Shown: positions 43,444 to 53,155, numbered from the stretch's first letter. The stretch is DNA of 64,000 nucleotides from DATJLY01 sp963729295 (GCA_963729295.1 CAVSNJ010000026.1:124001-188000); one strand, 5' to 3'. Made by a program: numbers and translations. Notes: generated by a model not told the origin, from the letters alone.

Positions 43444-45525
43444 CTACCGCCCTTCGCGGCGCCAGGCGAGCAGGAAGAAGCCCAAGGCGAGGAGCAGCGC
43501 GAGCGCGCCCGGCAGGAGCGGCGTCTCCTTCATGCCGGTGACGACGTAATCGCCATTGGCACGCAAGCCGATCCAGTCGCGCCCGGCGGCGCTGCGCTCG
43601 GGCTCGACGCGGCGGATGTCGGGAATTTCGCCGGGCCCGACCCAGTGGATGCTGCCGCCGGTCGCCGCGACATCGGCCTTCACCTTCTCGTCGGTGGTGC
43701 GCACGTCGGCCAATTCGATGGGCGAGAGCGCGCCCGCCGCGGCGAGCGCCGTGCGCGTGCCGTCGCTCGCGCGATAGAGGCCGCTTTCCGTCACCGGCAG
43801 CGCGCCGGTGCTGCGCCCGCCGCCCGCTGGCGTTAGCTTCAGCGTGCGCGGCACGCCATCGGGCCCCGTCACCGTCACCGGCCGGTCGTCGGGCGCGAGC
43901 GACTGGCGCGTCACGACGAGACGGTTGCCTTCCACGGCGGCGCGCAGATCGTTCTCCTCGAGATCGGGCTCCTTCATCAGCCAATAGACGACGCGGCGCA
44001 GCAGCTCGGCCTGCGGGCCGCCGCCTTCGAAGCCGCGCGTCCACAGCCACATCTCGTCCGACAGAAGCTCGGCCACGCGGCCGTCGCCGACGCGGTCGAG
44101 GACGAGCAGCGGGCGCTCCTGCGGGCCCGTCATCACCACCTCGCCCTCGTGCGGGATCGCCTCGACCTGGCGGAACCAGCGGCCCCACGGCGGCACTTTG
44201 TTGGGATCGGCGGGCTCGCCCGGCAGCTCCGCGGTGACGGGATGGCGCTCGCCCACGGCGCTGACGCGCGGCACGAAGCCCTGCTCGAACACGTTGCCGG
44301 TGGGCTCGGCCGGGAGAACGCTGCCGAGCGGCGTGCGATAGAGGCTCAAGGGCGTGCCGAAATCGGCCCCCGACGCATCGAGCAGCGCGCCGCCCTTCTT
44401 CACGTATTGCGCGATGTTTTCGAGATAGGCCTCCGGCAGCACGCTGCGGCGGCGATAGCGGTCGAAGATGATGAGGTCGAAATCGTTGATCTTCACGTCG
44501 AACAGCTCGCGGATCGGGAAGGCGATCAGCGACAGCTCGCGAATGGGCGTGCCGTCCTGCTTCTCGGGCGGGCGCAGGATGGTGAAATGGATGAGATCGA
44601 CCGACGGATCGGATTTCAGGATGTTGCGCCAGGTGCGCTCGCCCTGATGCGGCTCGCCGCTGACCAGCAGCACCTTGAGCCGGTCGCGCACGCCGTTGAT
44701 GGTGAGCGCGGCGCGGTTGTTGTCGAGCGTCAGCTCGTGCGGACCGGGCTCGGCCTCGATCTCGAGCACGTTCGGGCCGCCATGGTCGATCGCGACCGAG
44801 AGCGGCACGTCCTGGCCGACCGGCACCATGCGCGTCACCGGATTGCCGCCGTCCTTGCGCACCGTGAGCCGCGCCTCGCCGCTGCCGCCGCCCGGCAGAT
44901 CCTCGACGCGGATCGTGAGCTGCACCTCCTTGCCGACGATGCCGAAGCTCGGCGCGTCCTTGACGACGAGGCGGCGGTCGGCCTCGCCCGGCTGACCGGT
45001 CAGGAGCACATGGAGCGGCGCGTGCAAGGAAAGGCGATCCGGCGGCGGCATGTCGTGCACCTCGCCGTCGGTGATCATCACCGCGCCGGCGACGCGCTGC
45101 GCCGGAACGTCGGAGAGCGCGCGCTCGAGCGCCGTGTAGAGCTCGGTGCCGGTATCGGCCAAGGGCGCGTTGGGATCGGGCGCGCCGGCATGGATGACGC
45201 GCACGTCGAGGTCCTTGAGATGCGCGAGCTTCTGCGTGATGTCGGCGAGCGCGGCGTCGGCGAACTGGCGCCGGTTGCCGATGCGCATGCTCGGCGAATC
45301 ATCGACCACCACGGCGGCGACATCGTGCTGCGGCTGGCGCTGCTCCTCGATGAGCGAGGGATCGACGAGGATGAGGAGGAGCGCGGCGAGCGCCAGGAGC
45401 CGCCACACCGTGCCGCGCGCGCGCCGCGCCGCGCCGAACGCGAGCGCCAATACGGCGAGAGCGGCGAAGGTTGCGACGGCCCACCATGGCAGGAGCGGCG
45501 AGAAGGCGAGCGACAGCCCGTTCAT
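43444..45525 (-). CDS. Large membrane-anchored protein of the MoxR operon (VWA/glutamine-amidotransferase-like)
   Basis: The 693-residue protein has two N-terminal helices, a middle with VVVDDSPSMRIGNRRQFAD (VWA-like, DxSxS-type motif), GAVMITDGEVHDMPPP, and a Rossmann-like region KVLLVSGEPHQGERTWRN to GGALLDASGADFG resembling class I amidotransferase-like domains without a clear catalytic triad. A final helix (LLPGALALLLALGFFLLAWR) closes it. It is the last gene of a four-gene leftward MoxR operon and overlaps its upstream neighbour by four bases. Such operons are linked to envelope or metalloprotein maturation in other bacteria. Confidence 0.85.
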   Translation of the reverse strand: MNGLSLAFSPLLPWWAVATFAALAVLALAFGAARRARGTVWRLLALAALLLILVDPSLIEEQRQPQHDVAAVVVDDSPSMRIGNRRQFADAALADITQKLAHLKDLDVRVIHAGAPDPNAPLADTGTELYTALERALSDVPAQRVAGAVMITDGEVHDMPPPDRLSLHAPLHVLLTGQPGEADRRLVVKDAPSFGIVGKEVQLTIRVEDLPGGGSGEARLTVRKDGGNPVTRMVPVGQDVPLSVAIDHGGPNVLEIEAEPGPHELTLDNNRAALTINGVRDRLKVLLVSGEPHQGERTWRNILKSDPSVDLIHFTILRPPEKQDGTPIRELSLIAFPIRELFDVKINDFDLIIFDRYRRRSVLPEAYLENIAQYVKKGGALLDASGADFGTPLSLYRTPLGSVLPAEPTGNVFEQGFVPRVSAVGERHPVTAELPGEPADPNKVPPWGRWFRQVEAIPHEGEVVMTGPQERPLLVLDRVGDGRVAELLSDEMWLWTRGFEGGGPQAELLRRVVYWLMKEPDLEENDLRAAVEGNRLVVTRQSLAPDDRPVTVTGPDGVPRTLKLTPAGGGRSTGALPVTESGLYRASDGTRTALAAAGALSPIELADVRTTDEKVKADVAATGGSIHWVGPGEIPDIRRVEPERSAAGRDWIGLRANGDYVVTGMKETPLLPGALALLLALGFFLLAWRREGR

Positions 45526-48230
45526 TGCCCAAGCCTCTCGAGGATCGCCGGCACGTGCACCTGGTCGCTCTTGTAGTTGCCGGTGAGCGCGTACATCACG
45601 AGGTTGACGCCGAAGCGATAGGCCATCTCGCGCTGCTGCTCGCCGCCCGGCACGACCGGATAGAGCGGCCGCCCGGAGCCGTCGATCGCCCAGGCGCCGG
45701 CCCAGTCGTCGCCGCCGACGATGACGCTCGAGACGCCGTCATTCACCACGTCCTCGGCCGGCTCGACCCAGAGCTTGCCGCCGCTCCAGCGGCCGGGGAA
45801 CTCCTGCATCAGGTAGAAGGATTTGGTCAGCACGTGATCGGGCGGCACCGGCTCGAGCGGCGGAATGTCGAGCCCGTGCGCGAGCTGGCGCAGCATCGCC
45901 TGCGCGTCCTCGTCGCTGCCGCCGCCCTGGTCGCGCGTGTCGAACAAGATCGTGCCGCCGGTCGCGAGAAAGCGGTTGAGGCGCTCGATCGCCTGCGGCG
46001 AGGGCGGGGTCTCGCCCGGCGTCACCGCCCAATAGAGCAGCGGAAAGAACACGAGGTCGTCGTGCTCGATATCGACTTCCATCGGCTCGGCCGCCTCGAC
46101 CGCGGTGCGGCGGTTGAGGATGTCGCTGAGGCCGACGAGCCCGGCGCGCACCTCGTCGTCGACATCGGGGATGCCGGTGCGGATATAGGCCAAGTGGAAT
46201 TCGCTCGCGGCCTTGATGGCGAAAGCGTCGTCCTCGTCCGCCCGCGCCGGGTGGAGGAGGAGCAGCGCGGCCACTGCGGCGCCGGCGACGGCGCTCCGGC
46301 GCCCGAGCCGCGGCAGGAGCCCGCGCAGGGCGAAGGCGATGACGAGGTCGATGAGCGCCAGCGCTAGTGCGCCGCCGAGCAAAGCTGGGCGGAAATCGAC
46401 CTCGTCGCTCGCGGAATAGGTCTGCCGCGCGACGCCGATAGGGAAGGGCGGCAGCGCCGCGAAGGTCTTCACCGAGGGCGCGAGGTTCAAGGCGCGGCGC
46501 GCATCCGCGGTGCCGTAGAAGCCCGGCGGATGGCGCGGCGAGACGGCGGTCGTGGCGAAATCGGCCGCAGAAATAGTCTCGGCCGCGGCATCGGCGCGCT
46601 GCAGCCGGCCGAACCCGTCGAGCGTCTCGACCGGCGGCAGCGGCTTGTCGGATGTGCCGGACACGCCCTGGCTCACCGCGACGATGCGGCGCAGCATGCT
46701 GACGAAAAGCCCTGACTCCGAAAGGTTCGACCATTCCGGATCGGCCGAGGTGTGGACCAGCACGAGCCAGCCCTGGCCGCGCTTGTCGGCGGTAACGAGC
46801 GGCGTGCCGTCGGTCAAGCGCGCCCAGGTCTTGCCCGCGAGATCGAGCGTCGGCTCCGCCAGCACCTGGCGCGACACCGTCACGTCAGGCGGAATCTCGA
46901 GCCCGGCGAACGGGGTTTGCGGATCGAACGGCGCCAGATGGGCCGGCGTCTCCCACGACAGCGCGCCGCCGAGCGTGCGCCCGCCGCGCCTGAGCGTCAC
47001 CGGCAGGAGCGTGTCGGACGTGTCCTCGGCGAGATGAGTGCCCGCAAAGCGCAGCACCGTGCCGCCCTTCTCGATCCATTTGCCGAGCGCCTCGACCTCC
47101 GGCGCGCCCGAAGGCGCCGCGTCGGGCAGCACGAGCACGGCGATGTCGCCTTTCAAAAGCGTCTCGATGTCGCCGGTGCGCACCTCGCTGAACGGCGCGA
47201 GCGCCTTGTCGAGATAGTAGGCGCCGGACAGAAGCGGCTGCGCGCTTTGCCCGGCGCGCGGGCCGACGATGCCGACCGGGCGGCGGCGCCAGCGCTCGTC
47301 GAGCAGGAGCGTCGCGCCGGCCGAAGCCTCGCCTTCGATCTCGATCGCCGTCGCGCGGTTCCTGAGCTCGCTCGGCATCGGCAGGCGCGCGAGCGCGTGG
47401 CCCGAGCCCGCCGCGATCGTGACATGGGTGCGGCCGAGGAGCCGTCCGTCCTCGCCGACCGCGCGCACGTCGGCCTCGGCCGGAAGGCTCTGATCGGCGC
47501 GCTCGACCATCGCCGTCAGATCCTTGTCATCGGGATCGCCGGGGGCGAGAAGCCGCGGCAACGCCGTAGGCTCGTCGGCCAGAACGGTGAGCGGCCCGCG
47601 CTGCGCGAGCGCAGCCGCGAAATCCGCCGCCGCGCCGTCGTCAATCCCGTCGCTGAGCCAGACGATGTCGGGCGCGGGTCCGAGGTCGAACTTATCGAGC
47701 CGCGCGAGCGCGCCGCGGCGATCGTTGGGCCACGGCTCCGGCGTCAGCGCCTCAGCCGCCGCGCGCGCGTCAGCCGGCCGCAGCAGCGACAGGTCCTTGG
47801 GCGCGGCGCCGCCGGCGGGAGGGCCCGTGTCGAGCAGCACGATGCGGCGCGTCTCGCGCTCGGCCTGGTCGATGAGGCGGCCGAGGACGGTCTTGCGCTC
47901 GTCCCAGTTGCGCGCCGCGGCCCAGCCATTGTCGACGACGAGCACCAGCGGCCCCGAGCCAGCGAGCCGCGCGTTCGGATTGAGCAGCGGATGGGCGAGG
48001 GCGAGGATGATGAGCGCCGCCAGCACCGTGCGCAGCAGGATGAGCCAGAGCGGCGTCTTGGCCGGCGTTTCCTCGCGTGGAACGAGACCCAGCAGCAGGC
48101 GCAGCGCCGGAAAGCGCACGCGCCGCGGCGCCGGCGGCGTCACGCGCAGGAGCCACCACAGGACGGGCAACGATGCGAGCGCCAGAAGGAGCCACGGCGC
48201 GGCGAAGGCGAGCGAACCGAGCGTCAGCAT
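45522..48230 (-). CDS. BatA-like/DUF4159 membrane protein of the MoxR operon
   Basis: The 902-residue protein begins with the BatA N-terminal segment (FAAPWLLLALASLPVLWWLLRVTPPAPRRVRFPALRLL) and a second helix, then a VWA-like domain (VLVVDNGWAAARNW; DGIDDGAAADF). About residues 690-902 are a DUF4159 domain (FHLAYIRTGIPDVDDEVRAGL, DILNRRTAVEA, GGTILFDTRDQG) preceded by two more helices. It appears to fuse parts that are separate in other species. ATG 48230; TGA overlaps the next ATG (45525). Role inferred only from the operon. Confidence 0.88.
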   Translation of the reverse strand: MLTLGSLAFAAPWLLLALASLPVLWWLLRVTPPAPRRVRFPALRLLLGLVPREETPAKTPLWLILLRTVLAALIILALAHPLLNPNARLAGSGPLVLVVDNGWAAARNWDERKTVLGRLIDQAERETRRIVLLDTGPPAGGAAPKDLSLLRPADARAAAEALTPEPWPNDRRGALARLDKFDLGPAPDIVWLSDGIDDGAAADFAAALAQRGPLTVLADEPTALPRLLAPGDPDDKDLTAMVERADQSLPAEADVRAVGEDGRLLGRTHVTIAAGSGHALARLPMPSELRNRATAIEIEGEASAGATLLLDERWRRRPVGIVGPRAGQSAQPLLSGAYYLDKALAPFSEVRTGDIETLLKGDIAVLVLPDAAPSGAPEVEALGKWIEKGGTVLRFAGTHLAEDTSDTLLPVTLRRGGRTLGGALSWETPAHLAPFDPQTPFAGLEIPPDVTVSRQVLAEPTLDLAGKTWARLTDGTPLVTADKRGQGWLVLVHTSADPEWSNLSESGLFVSMLRRIVAVSQGVSGTSDKPLPPVETLDGFGRLQRADAAAETISAADFATTAVSPRHPPGFYGTADARRALNLAPSVKTFAALPPFPIGVARQTYSASDEVDFRPALLGGALALALIDLVIAFALRGLLPRLGRRSAVAGAAVAALLLLHPARADEDDAFAIKAASEFHLAYIRTGIPDVDDEVRAGLVGLSDILNRRTAVEAAEPMEVDIEHDDLVFFPLLYWAVTPGETPPSPQAIERLNRFLATGGTILFDTRDQGGGSDEDAQAMLRQLAHGLDIPPLEPVPPDHVLTKSFYLMQEFPGRWSGGKLWVEPAEDVVNDGVSSVIVGGDDWAGAWAIDGSGRPLYPVVPGGEQQREMAYRFGVNLVMYALTGNYKSDQVHVPAILERLGQ

Positions 48231-48234
48231 CGCG

Positions 48235-49113
48235 CTATCTCCACGCCTCTTGCGGCGCGAGCGCGGCGTAGAGCGCAAGCAGCGCCGAGGGCGGCGGTCG
48301 ATCGGTGCGGTGCGTGCCGAAACTCCATTCCGCGGCGCGCGCGATCGCGGCAAGGCCTTCGCGGTGGCGCGCAAGCGCCTCGCCATAGGCCTCGCGCACG
48401 GTCTCCACGCGGCTGATGAGCAGTGGCGGCTCGCGTTCCAAACCTTCGAACCGGACGCGGCCGGCAAACGGCAGGGTCTCTTCCGCCGGATCGAGGATCT
48501 GCAGCAAGTAGCCCTTGACGCCGCTTGCGGCAAAGCGCGCGACGACGGCGTGGATCTCCGGAAGCGGCGACAGCAGGTCGCCCATCAACACGACATGGCC
48601 ATGGCGCGGCAGCAGCTCGAAGGCGGGCAGGCTCGGTCCCGCCTGGTCGCGGCCCAGGAGCAACGACAGCCGGTCGAGGATCGCGCGGCCGTGCGACGGC
48701 GGCAGGCCGGAGCCGAGAAGCGACACGCGCTCGCCGCCCCGCACCAGAAGTACCGCGAGCGCGAGCGCGAGAAGATCGGCGCGCGCGCGTTTCTGCGGCA
48801 GCTCGCGCGACGAGGCGTAACTCATCGAGGGCGACGCATCGCGCCAGAGATAGACGCTCTGTGCCGCCTCCCACTCGGTCTCGCGCACGTAAAAGCGCTG
48901 CGACTTGGCGCTCTCGCGCCAGTCGATGCGCGAAGCGGGATCGCCCGGCTCGTATTGGCGGAACTGCCAGAACGTCTCGCCGGTGCCGACGCGGCGGCGC
49001 CCGTGCACGCCTTGCGCCACCGTCGCCGCGACGCGCTCGGCCGCGACCAGAAGCGGCGGCAGCGAGGCGGCGGCCTCTTCGGCATGCTGGCGAAGAAGCG
49101 TGAGCTCGGTCAT
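48235..49113 (-). CDS. DUF58 domain protein of the MoxR operon
   Basis: The 292-residue protein carries the DUF58 signature RREYEPGDxxRxIDW as FRQYEPGDPASRIDWRESAKSQRFYVRETEWE, followed by a VWA-like fold (LWRDASPSMSY, LRSRADLLALALAVLLVRGGERV-type region). It shares one base of start/stop overlap with moxR (TGATG at 49115-49111) and lies four bases before the BatA-like gene. DUF58 proteins partner MoxR ATPases. Confidence 0.94.
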   Translation of the reverse strand: MTELTLLRQHAEEAAASLPPLLVAAERVAATVAQGVHGRRRVGTGETFWQFRQYEPGDPASRIDWRESAKSQRFYVRETEWEAAQSVYLWRDASPSMSYASSRELPQKRARADLLALALAVLLVRGGERVSLLGSGLPPSHGRAILDRLSLLLGRDQAGPSLPAFELLPRHGHVVLMGDLLSPLPEIHAVVARFAASGVKGYLLQILDPAEETLPFAGRVRFEGLEREPPLLISRVETVREAYGEALARHREGLAAIARAAEWSFGTHRTDRPPPSALLALYAALAPQEAWR

Positions 49114-50114
49114 CAGCGGAGCGGCGCCACCAGCCGGTCGATGAGCTGCGCCATGCCGACGCCGTCGGCGCGCGCGGCAAAGGTGAGCGCCATGCGGTGG
49201 CGCAGCACCGGCGGCGCCAGCGCCACGACATCGTCCACCGATGGCGCGAGGCGCCCGTCGATCAAGGCGCGGGCGCGGATCGCCAGCATCAGCGCTTGGC
49301 TCGCGCGTGGGCCCGGCCCCCAGGAGATATGCTTCGCCTCGGGCAGGTCCGATTCATCGGGCCGGCCGGAGCGCACGAGCCGCAGGATCGCCTCGACCAC
49401 GCTTTCGCCGACCGGGATGCGGCGCACCAGGCGCTGCGCCTGCAACAGCTCGTTGGCGTCGAGCACCGGCGTCACTTTTTCCTCGTTGGTGCCGGTGGTG
49501 GCGATGAGCATGCGCCGCTCGGCGTCGAGATCGGGATAGTTGACGTCGATCTGGAGGAGGAAGCGGTCGAGCTGCGCCTCGGGCAGCGGGTAGGTCCCTT
49601 CCTGCTCGAGCGGGTTCTGCGTCGCCAGCACATGAAACGGTTTGGGCAGCGGATGATACTGTCCCGCGACCGAGACGCGGCCTTCCTGCATCGCCTGCAA
49701 CAGCGCCGATTGCGTGCGCGGGCTGGCGCGGTTGATTTCGTCCGCCATCAGGAGCTGGCAGAACACCGGGCCGGGAATGAAGCGGAACGAGCGCCGCCCG
49801 GTGTCGGTCGCCTCCTCGAGCACTTCGGAGCCGAGGATGTCGGCCGGCATGAGGTCGGGCGTGCATTGGATGCGCTTGTCGGCGAGGCCCAGAACAATGC
49901 CGAGCGTCTCGACGAGCCGCGTCTTGGCGAGGCCCGGCACGCCGATCAGGAGCGTGTGGCCGCCGGCGAGAAGCGTAATGAGGGCTTGATCCACCACCTC
50001 GCGCTGGCCGAAGATCACGCGGCCGATGCGCTCGCGCACTTGCGCCAGACGCTGGCCAAGGGCTTCGATCTCCGCGACGAGGGCGGCGGGCGTGGCGGAT
50101 GCCAGGTCGCTCAT
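49113..50114 (-). CDS. moxR: MoxR family AAA+ ATPase
   Basis: The 333-residue ATPase starts at ATG 50114 (a TTG at 50120 is an alternative). Walker A is GVPGLAKTRLVET, Walker B LLMADEINRASPRTQSALLQAMQEGRV, sensor 1 HVLATQNPLEQEGTYPLPEAQLDRF. MoxR proteins are chaperone-like ATPases that help assemble or activate partner proteins with VWA domains; here three such genes lie downstream. This is the promoter-proximal gene of the operon and diverges from the DUF1285 gene. Confidence 0.95.
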   Translation of the reverse strand: MSDLASATPAALVAEIEALGQRLAQVRERIGRVIFGQREVVDQALITLLAGGHTLLIGVPGLAKTRLVETLGIVLGLADKRIQCTPDLMPADILGSEVLEEATDTGRRSFRFIPGPVFCQLLMADEINRASPRTQSALLQAMQEGRVSVAGQYHPLPKPFHVLATQNPLEQEGTYPLPEAQLDRFLLQIDVNYPDLDAERRMLIATTGTNEEKVTPVLDANELLQAQRLVRRIPVGESVVEAILRLVRSGRPDESDLPEAKHISWGPGPRASQALMLAIRARALIDGRLAPSVDDVVALAPPVLRHRMALTFAARADGVGMAQLIDRLVAPLR

Positions 50115-50259
50115 GCTCAAGGGTCAATGCTCCTCTGCGGCATAACGGAGGCGAAAGATCGCCGGGCGCGAGTCATCGTCGAAGCCTTCGCGGGAGTCCA
50201 GCGCCGATCTCGCGCAACTCGCTGCCGCAGCGCAAGCGCGGCCTGCCGCCGGACGCGCC

Positions 50260-50751
50260 GTGCCCAAGGATTGCGGCGATTTCGACATCCGCATCGCCCG
50301 GGATGGTAGCTGGTTCTATCGCGGCACTCCAATCAAACGCGCGGCATTGGTTAAGCTGTTCAGCACGGTCCTGGAACGCGACGGCACGGGCGCGTTCTTC
50401 CTGTCAACGCCGGCCGAGCGCGGAAGGATCACGGTCGAGGACGCGCCCTTCATCGGCGTCGAGCTCGGCTCGGAGGGAGCGGGCCGGGGGCAGGTGCTGA
50501 CGGTGCGCACCAATGTTGACGACATTGTGACGATCGGCGGAGGGCACGCTCTCCGCATCGCGAGCGGCGCACACGCGGGCGAGCCGCGGCCATATGTTCA
50601 CGTGCGCAACGGGCTGGAAGCGCGGCTTCTGCGTCCTGTATTCTACGAGCTGGTCGAGCTCGGACGAGAGGAGCGGGTCGGCGACGCGACCCTTTTTGGC
50701 GTATGGAGCAAGGGCGAATTCTTTCCGCTGGGCCGGCTCGACGGGAGCTGA
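50260..50751 (+). CDS. DUF1285 family protein
   Basis: The 163-residue protein has DIRIARDGSWFYRGTPIKRAALVKLFSTVL, GVELGSEGAGRGQVLTVRTNVDDIV and GLEARLLRPVFYELVELG, the DUF1285 layout. GTG 50260 is the only canonical start, but codons upstream to 50197 (SADLAQLAAAAQARPAAGR) still read like the family's N terminus, so the true start may be non-canonical or a start may have been lost. It is followed by the Nudix gene, overlapping by 49 bases, a conserved alphaproteobacterial order. The function is not known. Confidence 0.87.
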   Translation: MPKDCGDFDIRIARDGSWFYRGTPIKRAALVKLFSTVLERDGTGAFFLSTPAERGRITVEDAPFIGVELGSEGAGRGQVLTVRTNVDDIVTIGGGHALRIASGAHAGEPRPYVHVRNGLEARLLRPVFYELVELGREERVGDATLFGVWSKGEFFPLGRLDGS

Positions 50752-51350
50752 GCGCGGCCGAGGTGCGCCAGCGCTTCATGCACCACAAAGCGGGTGTGCG
50801 GGTGTCCGAAGGCGCGCGCGGCGACCACATGCTTTCCGGCGGTACGCCGCCCACATCGCTCACGCCCGCGGCGGTGCTGATCGCACTGGTCGAGCGCGAG
50901 GAAAAGCTGCGCGTGCTCCTGACACAGCGCACGGCACATCTCGAGCACCATCCCGACCAGATCGCCCTGCCCGGCGGCCGCGTCGATCCCGGCGACAGCG
51001 ATGCGGTCGCGGCGGCGCTGCGCGAGGCGGAGGAGGAGATCGGGCTGCCGGCGAGCCATGTCGAGGTGATCGGCCGGCTCGACACCTATATCACCGCGAC
51101 GGGCTTCGAGATCACGCCGGTCGTATCGCTGGCGCGCGTGCCGTTTCCGACGCGGCTCGACCCGTTCGAGGTGGCGGAGCTGTTCGAGGTGCCGTTGTCG
51201 TTCATCGTCGATCCGGCGAACCACGAGCGCCACACGCGCGAGGTGCGCGGGCGCGAGCGAAGCTACTATGTGCTGCCCTACGAGAACCGCTACATTTGGG
51301 GCGCCACCGCGGCGATGCTCATCAATCTCGCCGAGGTACTGAGCGGGTAG
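50703..51350 (+). CDS. Nudix hydrolase, CoA pyrophosphatase type
   Basis: The 215-residue enzyme has the CoA-pyrophosphatase lead motif LLTQRTAHLEHHPDQIALPGG and the Nudix box GGRVDPGDSDAVAAALREAEEEIGL, with the catalytic REAEEE intact. Members cleave CoA to 3'-phospho-ADP and phosphopantetheine. ATG 50703 overlaps the DUF1285 gene; later starts would remove only the variable N terminus. It is followed after 13 bases by the DUF6111 gene. Confidence 0.93.
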   Translation: MEQGRILSAGPARRELSAAEVRQRFMHHKAGVRVSEGARGDHMLSGGTPPTSLTPAAVLIALVEREEKLRVLLTQRTAHLEHHPDQIALPGGRVDPGDSDAVAAALREAEEEIGLPASHVEVIGRLDTYITATGFEITPVVSLARVPFPTRLDPFEVAELFEVPLSFIVDPANHERHTREVRGRERSYYVLPYENRYIWGATAAMLINLAEVLSG

Positions 51351-51363
51351 GACGGGGCGCGCG

Positions 51364-51642
51364 ATGACGCGGGTTTTCCTGACGATCGTGCTGCCGCTCA
51401 TCCTGCCCACGGCGCTCTATGTGCTGTGGATGGTCGGAGTGGGCCGGTTCCATGCGACCGCGACCGGGCCGTGGCGCGAGCTGCCGTGGAGCTGGCTCGT
51501 GCTCGCCGGAATCGTTCTCGCGCTTGCGATCCTCACGACCGTCGTCGAACTGGGGGGAATGAAGGATGGAGTGTACGTGCCGCCACGTCTCGAGCACGGC
51601 GAGATCGTGCCGGGCCATGTGGAACAGGCGCCGGGCCGCTAG
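51364..51642 (+). CDS. DUF6111 family small membrane protein
   Basis: The 92-residue protein has two helices (VFLTIVLPLILPTALYVLWMV and LVLAGIVLALAILTTVVEL) and the C-terminal GVYVPPRLEHGEIVPGHVE. This motif with a PP-x-x-x-x-G-x-(I/V)-x-P-x-(R/H) tail is a conserved alphaproteobacterial family that normally sits between a CoA pyrophosphatase and cca. Here a 3.5-kb block of unrelated genes separates it from cca. It overlaps the next gene by 26 bases. Confidence 0.85.
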   Translation: MTRVFLTIVLPLILPTALYVLWMVGVGRFHATATGPWRELPWSWLVLAGIVLALAILTTVVELGGMKDGVYVPPRLEHGEIVPGHVEQAPGR

Positions 51643-52624
51643 GCGGCGCGCAATCCTCGCACTCGCGGCGCTTGCCGCGTTCGCACCGGGCGCCAAGGCC
51701 GCCGATCACATCAAGGCGACGGTGCCGGTTCCGACCGACACGGCCTATGCGATGTATTGGGTCGCGGCCGACAAGGGCTATTACGCGGCGGAGAATCTCG
51801 ACGTCGATGTCGTGGTCGCGGGCGGCGGCGTCGCGACCCCGGCGCTTCTCTCGGGCGATGCGCAGTTCACTGGCTCGCCGGGCGCTGCAATTCCAGCGAT
51901 CCTGAAGGGCGCGCCGTTGAAGCTCGTGTTCGTGACGCAGGATCATCCCGCCTATCAATTGTGGGCGAGCGATCCCGCGATCAAGACATTGCAGGATCTG
52001 AAGGGCCGCCAGATCGGCGTCATCACGCGCGGCGATTCGACCGAGGCCGCGACGCGGCGCGCGCTCATCGCCGCAGGCGTCGATCCCGCGACCGTCGCGT
52101 TTACCGGCATGAGCATGCCGGGCGCGCGCGCCAGCGCGATCCTGACCGGCGCGCTGCCGGCGGCGGCGCTCACCTTCGACAACGTCGCGACCGTCGAGAA
52201 TTCCGGCAAGGCCCATCTCCTCGTCGATATCTCCGAGACGGTGCAGATGGTGGTGGGCGGTGCCGTGACCTCGGACCGCATGCTAAAAGAGAACCGGCCG
52301 CTCGCGGTGCGGTTCATCCGCGCGCTCCTCAAAGGCTACCGCTATGTCCGCGCCAACAAGGACGGCACCATCGCCATCCTGATAAAGCGCTATCCCAACG
52401 TGAGCCGCGAGCATTATGCGCTGGTCTATGATCGCGTCATGGCCACCATGACGAAGGACGGCGCCGTATCGAACGGGCTCGCGCAGCAGGCGATCGACGA
52501 GAATGCCGAAGTGCTCGGCATCCCGCCGGAACGGCGCCGCCCGCTCGCCGAGTTCGTCGATTTCTCGCTGGTGCGCGAGGCGAACGCGTCGCTCGACGCC
52601 GAGGGCTGGACGCCAACGCCCTGA
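51617..52624 (+). CDS. NitT/TauT-type ABC substrate-binding protein, orphan 1
   Basis: The 335-residue protein starts at ATG 51617 and has a basic leader and helix (RRRAILALAALAAFAPGAKAA). The mature part has VPTDTAYAMYWVAADKGYYAAENLDVDVVVAGGGVATPALLSGDAQF, GRQIGVITRGDSTEAATRRAL and SGKAHLLVDISE, the pattern of the SsuA/THI5-like family. It should bind a small organic molecule in the periplasm. No permease or ATPase is adjacent. The gene overlaps the DUF6111 end, so it may use that promoter. Confidence 0.88.
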   Translation: MWNRRRAARRRAILALAALAAFAPGAKAADHIKATVPVPTDTAYAMYWVAADKGYYAAENLDVDVVVAGGGVATPALLSGDAQFTGSPGAAIPAILKGAPLKLVFVTQDHPAYQLWASDPAIKTLQDLKGRQIGVITRGDSTEAATRRALIAAGVDPATVAFTGMSMPGARASAILTGALPAAALTFDNVATVENSGKAHLLVDISETVQMVVGGAVTSDRMLKENRPLAVRFIRALLKGYRYVRANKDGTIAILIKRYPNVSREHYALVYDRVMATMTKDGAVSNGLAQQAIDENAEVLGIPPERRRPLAEFVDFSLVREANASLDAEGWTPTP

Positions 52625-52783
52625 GGAATATCGCGCCTCACAGCTGTCCGGCTTTTGCATCAACTGCACGACGTTCGGATTGGACGCAAAGACCCGCCGA
52701 AGACCTCTCAACGCGCGTGTAACACCGCATGATCCCGCGCCGGCGCAGGCGCATGATCGCCCTTTGCGGAAAGGGTTCGTCCG

Positions 52784-53143
52784 ATGCGCGGGCGGGAATG
52801 CTATCTGGCGATCGCCGTTGCGTTTGCTTCGACGGCAGCGGACGCGAGGATGAGAACCGAGACCGGCGTCGCGTCCTGGTACAATTTGAGCGGTCGCATC
52901 ACCGCGAGCGGCGAGGTCTTCGACCGGCAGCGCCTGACGGCGGCGCATCCATCGCTGCCGTTCGGTTCTGTGATCGAGGTCAGGAACAAGAAAAACGGCA
53001 GAACCGTGCTGGTCACCGTCAACGACCGGGGGCCGCACGCCAAAGCACGCATCATCGACTTGTCGCCCGCAGCCGCGGCCGTGCTCGGCATGCGGCACAA
53101 GGGCGTGGCACTCGTCGAAATCCGGCCAGCGACTTTCGAATAG
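52784..53143 (+). CDS. RlpA-like protein (double-psi beta-barrel)
   Basis: The 119-residue product carries a weak signal peptide and a DPBB domain: GVASWYNLSGRITASGEVFDRQRLTAAHPSLPFGSVIEVRNKKNGRTVLVTVNDRGPHAKARIIDLSPAAA. The NDRGP-(x)-R-(I/A)-(I)-DLS motif is characteristic of RlpA, a septal-ring lytic transglycosylase acting on peptidoglycan without stem peptides. Unlike full RlpA it has no SPOR domain and is much shorter. Catalytic residues appear retained. ATG 52784 follows a 159-base gap with no other feature. Confidence 0.88.
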   Translation: MRGRECYLAIAVAFASTAADARMRTETGVASWYNLSGRITASGEVFDRQRLTAAHPSLPFGSVIEVRNKKNGRTVLVTVNDRGPHAKARIIDLSPAAAAVLGMRHKGVALVEIRPATFE

Positions 53144-53155
53144 GGAAACGCAACC

